A stretch of 11,575 nucleotides of DNA, taken from contig DCFT01000077.1 of NCBI GenBank assembly GCA_002319885.1, positions 1 to 11,575 on the forward strand, written 5' to 3'. Of the stretch, positions 1-6,296 are shown in pieces (the stretch's first letter is position 1; every line of letters starts with the position of its first letter). This DNA is from Bacteroidales bacterium UBA1797. GTDB taxonomy: Bacteria > Bacteroidota > Bacteroidia > Bacteroidales > VadinHA17. The position numbers were made by a program, and so were the translations under genes. A model generated the notes under the pieces. That model was not told where the DNA came from. It made no database searches and was given only the letters and a program-made list of their open reading frames with translations.

Positions 1-28
1 ACGGAAGATCAGGACTAGCAAAAAATGA

Positions 29-502
29 AACAGTCCCAATAAGACCACGAACTATTATTACGCAGGAGATTATGTTTACCGCAATGATACCCTGGAATTC
101 ATCTCCCACCCGGAGGGAAGGCTTCGTCCCGTCCGGATCGACACCACCCAGGTCATCTCGATCAGCAACCTGAAATATATTTATGATTATTTCCTGAGGG
201 ACCATCTGGGCAGCGTGCGCAGTGTGCTTACCACCGAACAGCAGACCGATTTTTATGCGGCGACGATGGAAACGGCCGCTGCCACAAAGGAGAACGCCCT
301 GTTCAGCAATGTCAGCTCCACGGCCGCCACTAAACCGGCCGGCTTCAGCAATGATAATAACAACCAAATGGCTTCCAAACTGAATGGGGCCGTCAATATC
401 TCAGGCAATAAAAGGGTTGGCCCCAGCATAGTACTTAAACTCATGACCGGTGATACGATGTATATTCCGTTGATGGTACCCCCTCATTCCGGAACATGGT
501 AA
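29..502 (+). pseudogene. Rhs/YD-repeat core fragment, truncated at both ends
   Basis: The frame opens after an in-frame TGA at 26-28, with no start codon before position 215. It reads YYYAGDYVYRNDTLEFISHP and then DYFLRDHLGSVRSVLT, which is the junction just before the RHS-repeat-associated core of Bacteroidota wall-associated or secreted Rhs proteins. It continues with TDFYAATMETA and an asparagine-rich stretch, then GPSIVLKLMTGDTMYI. Intact relatives carry on here with a further conserved segment, the core and a variable toxin tip. This frame instead diverges at about base 470 and stops at 500-502. Intact Rhs proteins usually exceed a thousand residues, so this is a remnant. The 95-codon frame from the ATG at 215 is only its tail and is unlikely to be a separate gene. 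The sequence is clearly richer in GC than the island genes downstream. Confidence 0.85.
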
Positions 503-728
503 CCCCTCTGTAAGAGGATCAAAAAGAGAAAGAACTGTTGGTAGATTTTAAAGTGACTCTACAAAGATATGTTTGGAGAGAGATACAATAAATGATTTGC
601 ATTACGCAGATAATATAAAGGGCCTGTGCTTAATAAGTAAATAGATTTTCTGGAAATTAACAGACCAATCAAGTGCGAGACAGGTAATGATTTTTGCTGA
701 CAGTATTCTTAAAAAAAATAGTAAAATA

Positions 729-1043
729 TCACGACGCATAAGCCTGCTGGGTATTGAAATCTCTAATGTATGCGGTGATCATTTTAAGCACCAGTGTTTT
801 TTCTTCATCGGGCGGGGCGGATATTTTTTTGAACTGGTTTATCAGCTCGGCATCTTTTAAAGAGGCTTGCGCTTTGCCTTCACCATCGCCCATCACCAAA
901 AAATCAATGGTTGTGCCGAACACATCGGCCAGGTTCTTCAGCACATCTGCAGTCGGGTAGATATTTTTAATCTCGTAGCGGGCCATCTGCGTATGGGAGA
1001 TGGCGATCTTCCTGGCCAGGTCAGCTTTAAATTTTTTCTCAAC
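729..1043 (-). pseudogene. XRE-family helix-turn-helix regulator, N-terminus lost
   Basis: Read on the minus strand, the frame gives EKKFKADLARKIAISHTQ followed by MARYEIKNIYPTADVLKNL and VFGTTIDFLVMG. This is helices 2 to 5 of a Cro/C1-type (HTH_3) DNA-binding domain. The tail DAELINQFKKI...DEEKTLVLKMITAYIRDF is typical of small Bacteroidota XRE regulators. The only ATG in frame (984-986) falls inside the HTH, after the recognition helix has begun, so it cannot start a working repressor. The frame stays open upstream to about 1150 but reads a sequence unrelated to XRE proteins and offers no start codon. The first helix is missing and the segment before ADLARKI seems one codon short (KA where relatives tend to have TQA or SQA). 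It abuts an ATPase remnant in another frame. It is most likely non-functional. Confidence 0.8.
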
Positions 1044-1185
1044 TGCTGTATGCGCTAACCCATTGTCTCCAAAGGCGAAACGGTCTTTTTTGCCACCATG
1101 AGGTATGTCCCCTGATAATGAGTGGTTTACGGTTGTCTTTTGCCCGCCATTTCTTCAATTCATGTAATATATCCCGCTGAAACAT
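1039..1185 (-). pseudogene. N-terminal stub of a DUF4143-type AAA ATPase
   Basis: From an ATG at 1183-1185 the minus strand encodes MFQRDILHELKKWRAKDN followed by RKPLIIRG. This is the start of the AAA_14/DUF4143 ATPases common in Bacteroidota, which normally go on directly with a Walker A segment of the type ARQVGKTT. Here the reading changes after residue 26 to HTSWWQKRP and stops after 48 codons (TGA at 1039-1041). One frame over, the bases that should encode Walker A read GGKKDRFAFGD, so one or more small indels may have destroyed the P-loop. The remaining ~350 residues of the ATPase are absent, and an XRE fragment follows immediately. What remains cannot bind ATP. The family identification rests on the N-terminal pattern alone. 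Confidence 0.7.
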
Positions 1186-1188
1186 GTT

Positions 1189-1309
1189 ACAGAATTAGGG
1201 CATTATATTGAATTAATTGTTACACAATAGGTCCTATTTTAGTCAAATTGTATCACAGAATTTGGGCAATTTACTCTCGTCAAATGAATGAAATCCAACC
1301 TAATAGGTT
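1189..1309. repeat. Cluster of 33-bp-spaced repeats with two 13-bp palindromes
   Basis: Three related 11-14-base units begin exactly 33 bp apart: ACAGAATTAGGGCA at 1189, ACACAATAGG at 1222 and ACAGAATTTGGGCA at 1255. The outer two match at 13 of 14 bases and the middle one is looser. Two perfect odd-length palindromes lie in the same stretch: AATAGG-T-CCTATT at 1226-1238 and AACCTA-A-TAGGTT at 1297-1309. The cluster sits upstream of the ATPase stub (minus) and of the orphan sorting domain (plus). A 33-bp period is about three helical turns, as expected for same-face protein binding, but no ligand can be named. Confidence 0.4.
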
Positions 1310-1319
1310 TAAGTCATAA

Positions 1320-1643
1320 AAATTGAGCAAAATAATATAGCTTCTGACTCCACTCATCACACCCCGGCCGGTCACTTCCGAAACCGGTTATGAGGAAAAT
1401 GACCTGTTCAGAATGGAACTCCATTATCAGAATGTCACTATGCCGGTCTATAGTTCAGTGAATATCATTTTGCCGGCACCGGCGCAGGTTTCGATTTTCA
1501 ATATTTCCGGCCAGCTGGTTAAAACATTGGTCACCGGAACTGAAGTATTCAACATCGATGTTTCAGGGTTGAACAGGGGTGACTATTTTTTAAGTGCTTC
1601 TCAGGGAAAGAACTTCCATGCCACAAAATTTTTCAAGCAGTAA
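1320..1643 (+). pseudogene. Orphan type IX secretion (Por) C-terminal sorting domain
   Basis: The product ends with VSIFNISGQLVKTLVTGTEV, then NIDVSGLNRGDYFLSASQG and a final FHATKFFKQ. This is the pattern of a T9SS type A sorting domain: a beta strand with GQLVK, a GLxxGxYFL turn and a short basic-aromatic C-terminus. In intact proteins the domain follows a large secreted passenger such as an enzyme or adhesin and is recognised by the Por machinery at the outer membrane. Here the frame extends upstream of the ATG at 1413 only to a TAG near 1338, with no signal peptide and no passenger domain. From 1413 it would be 76 residues. It is best read as the 3' remnant of a deleted secreted-protein gene, since a sorting domain without a signal peptide could not reach the secretion system. 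Its stop faces the stop of the secreted-protein gene at 1645, two bases away. Confidence 0.75.
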
Positions 1644-1644
1644 A

Positions 1645-3288
1645 TCATCTCAAATCCACAAAGCACCAGTTGGTGTAATACGTCTTTCTTGCATTGAAGC
1701 CTGATCCCTCTTTACCAATTGGAAAGATGATTGAGGAAGTTGAGGTGGGTATGGTGTTACCCAAATAGTAAGTATACCTGGAACTCGTACTGTGATCAAT
1801 TTCTTTCCGGTATTCCAATTTTTTGTCTTTATTGATCAGTGCTTCTGCCAGAATGATATCTTTTGGCGAAGTCGTTTCGGCAATTTTATCATTTTCTCCT
1901 TTCGCCATATCTTTCTTGCCGTCATTATATATGATTATAATGTTATCACCCGATTTTGCGGCAGTAAATCCTGCATAAGAAATCGAAAAATTGGGCGCGC
2001 TGACTACTTTAATTGCACCCGATCCACTGTTTTGCCCCATTGAAAATGTAAGATTCCTTGGAACTAAGGTATACTCGAATGTTCTTCCGTTTTTATTGGG
2101 AAAAAATGCAAATACAGGCCCGGTTTCAGCAGTGGTCGTTGATACCATATGCGTCTGATTGTTCATGTTAGGAGCCGATTCCCTGGTCGATACGCTTACA
2201 TATTGTGGACTTCCGAGCACTGCAAGGGTTCCATTGTCCAGTTCAATAAGACGTGGTCTGAAATTATGAATAAAGAATTCCTTTTTATGCTTGAAACCGG
2301 CACCTTTATTATAAATCGTCTCCAGAAATTCCGGGCTGAATTCATATGCTTGTGGCTTTGACAATCTTAAAGTACTGCAATCGAGTTGGGATATCAGGAA
2401 TCCATTACAACTCTTATCTTCCCGGTCTATTATTGCACTTGTAGAATAAATCCAGATGCTCTTTCCATCATTTGACAGATTCGCACGGGTATTATACGGA
2501 ACTAAATTGGCGGTAGGATTTAATTTCATTTCCATTTTCTTCCCGTCCGCACTGTTGCAAACTATTTTCGTTTCCTGCTCCGAAGTAAGGACCATGCATT
2601 CCAGGTTGTCGTTGGTTAAGACAGCCGAGGTGATTTCGAAACCGGCATTATTGGTGTGAATTGCGGTTTGGCTGAGAATATTTAAATTATTATCTATAAC
2701 AAACGTCAGAATGTTATTTGGGGAAGTATTGCAGGCTACCAGTGTTTTCGAATTGTCAGCAGAATTGGTGAAATAGACGATTCCGGCATTTATGACCGAT
2801 TCCAATTTAAAAATCCCGACATTGTCCTGCTGTACAGTACAAATTTTCTTCTTTTCTCCCATCGTAACATTCGTTTCGTCAATAGGCGCTAAATACAAAT
2901 TGAAAGAAGATTTATTGTCGCTCTGAAAAAAAACCAGACATAATTTATTGTTCAGTAAGAGCAATTGAGGTATAAGGGGACCGAATGCTTTTTCTCCATT
3001 TTCCAGCACAAGATCTTTCACTTTATTCATGTTTTTGTCGAATTTGGAAACGGTCACGGCATATTTCATGTCATACAATTTAGTAAAAGCCCATTTGTAA
3101 TTACTTCCTATTCCGGAGTTGGTTGCCGAAAAAAAATAATTGTTATGATAAATGGAATGAGCAATGGTTTCGTCCTGATATTCTTTTTCAACAATCTTAA
3201 AATCTTCAGAAACGGTGATTTGCGAATGCTGACTTAAGGCATTAAAAGAAATTAAACTAAGGAGAAAAACGGGAAGCAGATTTTTCAT
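1645..3288 (-). CDS. Secreted protein of unknown function
   Basis: This is a 547-residue protein with an N-terminal signal peptide: a lysine at position 2, the hydrophobic run LLPVFLLSLISF, and a likely signal peptidase I site after Ala-Leu-Ser near residue 19. The mature part is rich in Asn, Ser, Thr, Lys and aromatic residues and looks mainly beta, with recurring short strand-turn segments such as NNLNILSQT and SNDGKSIWIYS. That is suggestive of a beta-propeller-like fold but is not proven by any motif. There is no lipobox, no transmembrane helix after the signal peptide and no T9SS sorting domain at the C-terminus (which ends NWCFVDLR), so a periplasmic location is most likely. I do not recognise the family. 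The gene is intact, has a well-formed Bacteroidota-type promoter just upstream and is transcribed alone, convergent with the sorting-domain remnant. Confidence 0.85.
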   Translation of the reverse strand: MKNLLPVFLLSLISFNALSQHSQITVSEDFKIVEKEYQDETIAHSIYHNNYFFSATNSGIGSNYKWAFTKLYDMKYAVTVSKFDKNMNKVKDLVLENGEKAFGPLIPQLLLLNNKLCLVFFQSDNKSSFNLYLAPIDETNVTMGEKKKICTVQQDNVGIFKLESVINAGIVYFTNSADNSKTLVACNTSPNNILTFVIDNNLNILSQTAIHTNNAGFEITSAVLTNDNLECMVLTSEQETKIVCNSADGKKMEMKLNPTANLVPYNTRANLSNDGKSIWIYSTSAIIDREDKSCNGFLISQLDCSTLRLSKPQAYEFSPEFLETIYNKGAGFKHKKEFFIHNFRPRLIELDNGTLAVLGSPQYVSVSTRESAPNMNNQTHMVSTTTAETGPVFAFFPNKNGRTFEYTLVPRNLTFSMGQNSGSGAIKVVSAPNFSISYAGFTAAKSGDNIIIIYNDGKKDMAKGENDKIAETTSPKDIILAEALINKDKKLEYRKEIDHSTSSRYTYYLGNTIPTSTSSIIFPIGKEGSGFNARKTYYTNWCFVDLR

Positions 3289-3314
3289 GGTGTTTCAGTG
3301 TTAAATTCCAGAAA

Positions 3315-3345
3315 TAAATATAACCCAAACAGTCTGTAAGTGCAA
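3315..3345 (-). promoter_or_regulatory. Bacteroidota-type promoter of the secreted-protein gene
   Basis: On the minus strand, TTG (3345-3343), a 20-base spacer and TATATTTA (3322-3315) fit the Bacteroidota sigma-ABfr consensus TTG...TAnnTTTG with one mismatch in the last base. Transcription would start near 3307, leaving a leader of about 20 bases before the ATG at 3288. The match was made by eye. Confidence 0.5.
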
Positions 3346-3430
3346 GGATTATTGTCCCGACCCCCTATAAACCGGATGGTTCAATTGTTGGAAGTAAGTC
3401 TCATTTTTGATAGATAGAGTAAAGCAGATA

Positions 3431-3454
3431 AATTTTACTCATATCAGTAAAATT
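3431..3454. repeat. Perfect 9-bp inverted repeat
   Basis: AATTTTACT (3431-3439) and AGTAAAATT (3446-3454) are exact reverse complements around the loop CATATC. No T-run follows on either strand, so it is a poor intrinsic terminator. It lies about 85 bp upstream of the promoter of the minus-strand secreted-protein gene and could be a regulator-binding site. Confidence 0.5.
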
Positions 3455-3752
3455 GAAAATGGAAGGCATATCGATAGGATAGCTGTAGGATTGCAAAACC
3501 CATCAGGATTGACCCCTCACATCGGTATCATATAAAGCTGAATTTGTGTGGGGAATGGGGGCAAGGCAGCTGGGTTTTCCAATGGGATACGGTTCAACCA
3601 CAAAACGGGCAGGCATAAAGGCAAAACTGCGCTTTATGTGTACAGTTAAGATATTCTCGAAGTACAGATCTGATGGATACTATTGGCGATAAAACATTTT
3701 TTTTCAGGTACATACCAAAAACGCCGGGTTTTCGTTCTTCCCTGGAGTCCAT

Positions 3753-4475
3753 ATGGCTAAACGATTAACAAATAATATTATTACCGGCAACGATCCCGGC
3801 CTCAGGATGTGCTTTTATTATTCTCCCCATTTTGATCAGAATATATGGCGGCGGGGGTCTTCGCTTACCGGTGAGCGAACCAAAAAGGATCCTGCCTTTA
3901 AAGGGTTTCGCCAAAGCAGCAGCCGGTTGAAGCAAGCTTCCCCCATCGCGGCTTCGCTGTACAAAATGGTGCCCGAAAAGGTAAAACAGTATGCTCTTTA
4001 CAGAACATTGACGGGTGAAGCGATCAAAATGCTGAAAGAAGGAATGGAAGCAATGGTTATTGCAGAAACGCTGAAGGGAAAATATATTGACCTGCTCCTG
4101 GATGCGCCGAAAAAGAACTCCGAAAGCAGACCGGTCGAGGAACCCATAACAACGGGTCAGGTAAGGGGTATGACTGATTTCACTTCATATCCTCCAATGC
4201 ATTCGGGATTCGGAAAAATGACAAGAACACGCCGCTTCCATTTGCATCAGAAAATCACAGCAGGTCAGTCAGCGGAAGAATTTTTTTCATCCCCCGGTTC
4301 AGACCCCCTTCCACAAACCAGTACAAACAGCCCAGCATCTCCATTCAGTGAACCGGCGCCAACGGAAGGGCTGAAGCGGCGAATCAAAACCACCAGTGGC
4401 CTGATATATCTTGGCCGTCTTCCCGAATGTAAAAAACTCAAAATCTGGATTCGACCGATCGATTCTTTAGTCTAA
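3753..4475 (+). CDS. Conserved Bacteroidota protein of unknown function
   Basis: This is a 240-residue basic protein without a signal peptide or membrane segment. Residues ~15-115 carry the pattern of a widespread but uncharacterised Bacteroidota family: an N-terminal FYY...R segment, SSLTGERTKKDPAFKGFRQS, then ASPIAASLYKMVPE and YALYRTLTGEAIKMLKEGME. It then continues with a helical stretch ending KYIDLLLD at about residue 117. Relatives usually have short tails. Here residues ~118-240 are low in predicted structure and rich in Pro, Ser and Thr (SSPGSDPLPQTSTNSPASP), ending in a short basic-hydrophobic segment. The ATG follows TGGAG at a suitable distance. It stands alone, over 450 bp from either neighbour. 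Related genes often occur as stand-alone copies near mobile DNA, but that is recollection and not visible here. No function can be assigned. Confidence 0.7.
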   Translation: MAKRLTNNIITGNDPGLRMCFYYSPHFDQNIWRRGSSLTGERTKKDPAFKGFRQSSSRLKQASPIAASLYKMVPEKVKQYALYRTLTGEAIKMLKEGMEAMVIAETLKGKYIDLLLDAPKKNSESRPVEEPITTGQVRGMTDFTSYPPMHSGFGKMTRTRRFHLHQKITAGQSAEEFFSSPGSDPLPQTSTNSPASPFSEPAPTEGLKRRIKTTSGLIYLGRLPECKKLKIWIRPIDSLV

Positions 4476-5096
4476 GGCTCAATAAAATCTCATTATTACA
4501 AGTGAATCAAAAGCCACTGCTTCGTATCAAATAAATGTCGAATTAAAATTAATTTCCAGGAAGAAAGAAGTAATTCCCCCCTTAGTTGTGCCGGACGTCC
4601 TGGATGGCGAATGAGGGTTTAAGAATGGAGATACTTGTGGCAGGGTCTGTAACAGTAAAATTCTACACTGGATTTGTATGATTGGAAAAAAGCCAATAAT
4701 TAAGACTTATATATTTTCGCGCCGGGTGTTTAGGGACAGGATCAGTGGCCCTGCACGGTAATAATCTCTAATTGCTTTCTAAAGACCGCAAACTACCCAC
4801 CTAAGCCGTCAGTTACTCAATCCCGGTGCAAAATCGCAAGTTGTTTGTTCTTTTATACAGAATTAAAGGATAGAATAATACGTAAATTGAAAAAGCGATT
4901 CTTTATATGACCGTTTACTTATGCAGGTGCCTGGTCATAATGATTCTGCTTTCCTTTTTTTGTTCTGGCTGTTTATCAAAATAATTAGCTGATAAATTCT
5001 TCAATATTAGCCGGAGATAAGTGCTGAGCAACAAAAAGGTTCTCCTGATTGGGCAGATTCTTCTGCTTTGCTAAAGTTCCCGTTAAATTACCAAAA

Positions 5097-5113
5097 TTGA
5101 AATATAATTTCAA
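5097..5113. promoter_or_regulatory. Operator-like palindrome in the higBA promoter
   Basis: TTGAAAT (5097-5103), the three-base centre ATA, and ATTTCAA (5107-5113) form a perfect inverted repeat. It overlaps the -33 region of the candidate promoter ending at 5139. HigA antitoxins of this class bind such palindromes through their HTH domain and repress their own operon, so autoregulation is the natural reading. Confidence 0.6.
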
Positions 5114-5139
5114 AAAGCGAAATTTTTGTTCTATTTTTG
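5108..5139 (+). promoter_or_regulatory. Candidate higBA operon promoter
   Basis: TATTTTTG at 5132-5139 is an exact match to the Bacteroidota -7 box TAnnTTTG. At a 20-base spacing, TTTC (5108-5111) is a weak -33 box inside the palindrome. Transcription would start around 5146, about 10 bases before the higB GTG, with AAGG at about 5150 as a possible ribosome contact. Confidence 0.55.
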
Positions 5140-5155
5140 AGTAACAATTAAGGCG

Positions 5156-5449
5156 GTGGTAATAATCAGTTATAGAACAATCAGGGAATATACAGATCAG
5201 CGCAAGGATGTAGAGGACCAGCTTAATAACTGGTACACAATAACGGAAAAATCCGACTGGGCCAATTTCAACGAAATGAGACAGATATTCAATTCTGTTG
5301 ATGCGGTTGGTAATGATCTGTATGTGTTTAATATAAAGGGTAATGACTATCGCTTAATTGTCCGGATTATATTTCGGGTGAGGACTATTTATATAAAATT
5401 CATAGGTACTCACAAAGAATATGATAAGGTTAACCTGGATGACCTTTAA
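5156..5449 (+). CDS. higB: HigB-type mRNA interferase toxin
   Basis: At 97 residues this is the usual length of the HigB_toxin family (RelE superfamily). Recognisable family positions are WANF with the following FNSVDAVGND, then the strand pair VFNIKGNDYRLIVRI (residues 57-71), and the C-terminal IKFIGTHKEYD (80-90). The basic and aromatic residues K61, R66, H86 and Y89 are candidates for the active surface. Family members cut mRNA on the ribosome and are neutralised by the antitoxin encoded next to them. The order toxin then antitoxin is normal for HigBA. The start is a GTG at 5156. The next gene begins 49 bp after the stop. The promoter and palindrome immediately upstream suggest repression by the HigA-HigB complex. 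Confidence 0.92.
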   Translation: MVIISYRTIREYTDQRKDVEDQLNNWYTITEKSDWANFNEMRQIFNSVDAVGNDLYVFNIKGNDYRLIVRIIFRVRTIYIKFIGTHKEYDKVNLDDL

Positions 5450-5498
5450 ACTATTCAGGCCAGGTGGCTACTGATTGGTAGTCTTAAAAAAATCGTAT

Positions 5499-5897
5499 AT
5501 GGCAAATCGTAAAGGTAAATCCGATAACTATCGGATCGAAAATGAAAAGGACTATAATGCAATAATGAAAAAGATTGATGCATTGATGAAAAAGGGAGAA
5601 GTCAACTTAACTGACAAAGAAGCCGAAGAGCTTAGAATACTGGCTTTAGCAGCCCAGGCATATGAAAAAAGCATTTACACAATCCCGGCTCCAAAAACAC
5701 TGGAAGGCCTTATTGAGCTTAAAATGTATGAACGTAAAATAAAGCAGAAAGAATTGGCAAGGCTATTAGGGGTTGGGGAACCTAAGCTGTCTCAGATCAT
5801 GAGTAAAAAAAGAAAGCCCGATGTTGCTTTTCTGAAGGCGGCTCATAAGTTATTGGGGATTGATGGCAATGTTCTGCTTGATTTTGCTGACATATAA
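5499..5897 (+). CDS. higA: HigA-type antitoxin with XRE helix-turn-helix
   Basis: The 132-residue product has an N-terminal helical segment (residues 17-60: DYNAIMKKIDALMKKGEVNL, then EAEELRILALAAQAYEK) typical of Bacteroidota HigA proteins. A C-terminal Cro/C1 HTH spans about residues 68-125, with KQKELARLLGVGEPKLSQIM as helices 2 and 3 and KRKPDVAFLKAAHKLLGID after it. It should bind and inhibit HigB and repress the operon at the 5097-5113 palindrome. I chose the ATG at 5499, because the frame's TTG at 5475 adds eight residues (MVVLKKSY) that do not resemble the family. There is no strong Shine-Dalgarno sequence before the ATG, only an A-rich tract, which is common in Bacteroidota. The 3' end overlaps the next gene. 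Confidence 0.92.
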   Translation: MANRKGKSDNYRIENEKDYNAIMKKIDALMKKGEVNLTDKEAEELRILALAAQAYEKSIYTIPAPKTLEGLIELKMYERKIKQKELARLLGVGEPKLSQIMSKKRKPDVAFLKAAHKLLGIDGNVLLDFADI

Positions 5898-6267
5898 GTT
5901 CGATAAGTTTAACGAGAACGACCCCTCGAAAAAAGACGAAACGAAAGCCGAAGATGTTAAAGACATTCACCGCTTCTATGCAGAGGCGCATGTACGCAAT
6001 CTTTGTTTGATTGATTCAAGCGGTAAACAAGCCGCCTTAAACTATTCATATCTGATGTCGGGTGAATATATACCGGATGAAAATGCGATCATGCTGTTCT
6101 TCACAACTCATAACATCACTCTGAAAGGAGCAAACCTTGAAAATCTTTTTATGGAGTTTATGAACCATTTAATTAAACAGGTCATATGTCTTGACAAAAG
6201 GTACATTGAGACGAAAAATGAAAATGAACCATATATCACAGAAATTTTCATTAAGAAAACCGACTAG
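5869..6267 (+). CDS. Small protein of unknown function, overlapping higA
   Basis: I do not recognise this family. Translated from the ATG at 5869 it has 132 residues. Alternative starts are the ATG at 5863 and the TTG at 5884, and the first few residues lie within the end of higA, which makes translational coupling likely. The body is acidic to neutral with no signal peptide. Visible features are a charged segment (ENDPSKKDETKAEDVKDIHR), predicted strands around NLCLIDSSGKQAALNYSYL and AIMLFFTTHNITLKG, then a helix (NLENLFMEFMNHLIKQVI) and a last strand before the C-terminus. The alternation of strands with one long helix suggests a small alpha/beta domain. It lies between the antitoxin and a GIY-YIG protein, 29 bp from the latter, and all four genes are probably co-transcribed. 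It could be a partner or inhibitor of the nuclease, but nothing in the sequence shows that. Confidence 0.7.
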   Translation: MFCLILLTYKFDKFNENDPSKKDETKAEDVKDIHRFYAEAHVRNLCLIDSSGKQAALNYSYLMSGEYIPDENAIMLFFTTHNITLKGANLENLFMEFMNHLIKQVICLDKRYIETKNENEPYITEIFIKKTD

Positions 6268-6296
6268 CGTTCAAACAAAAAGAAACATCGTGAAAA

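Larger units (their letters stand above)
3289..3752. other. Intergenic stretch without a recognisable gene
   Basis: This 464-bp stretch holds the promoter of the minus-strand secreted-protein gene, a 9-bp perfect inverted repeat at 3431-3454 and the upstream region of the 3753 gene. No frame gives a protein I recognise, and stops are frequent in all frames read. Just before the 3753 start, TGGAG is a plausible ribosome binding site. A G-rich patch around 3545-3580 shows no clear structure. Confidence 0.5.
4476..5155. other. Long intergenic stretch without a recognisable gene
   Basis: About 680 bp separate the 3753 gene from higB. I read all frames in parts and found only short open stretches, the longest clear one about 50 codons on the minus strand near 4540-4690, with no recognisable similarity. 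The last 60 bp hold the higBA control region. The rest shows no tRNA, transposase remnant or terminator that I can support. It marks the transition into the defence island and may be decayed sequence. Confidence 0.5.

Noticed and set aside
215..502. Independent 95-residue gene
   Set aside because: The same frame continues upstream with clear Rhs sequence, so this is only the end of a larger broken gene.
729..986. Intact 85-residue regulator starting at the ATG at 986
   Set aside because: This start lies within the helix-turn-helix, and upstream codons in the same frame still match the domain, so the ATG is internal to a truncated gene.
1189..1268. Short CRISPR array
   Set aside because: The units are only 10-14 bases, imperfect and just three in number, and no cas genes are present.
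2149..2361. Short plus-strand open frames within 1792-3237
   Set aside because: They are antisense to the intact secreted-protein gene and show no protein-like pattern.
3541..3580. Possible copy of the tRNA-Phe 3' end (TGTGTGGGG)
   Set aside because: The match is only about nine bases in a G-rich patch and does not extend into the T-arm, so it is not a credible attachment site.
4591..4600. Palindrome GGACGTCC as a regulatory site
   Set aside because: Eight-base palindromes are expected by chance at this scale and no promoter or gene is adjacent.
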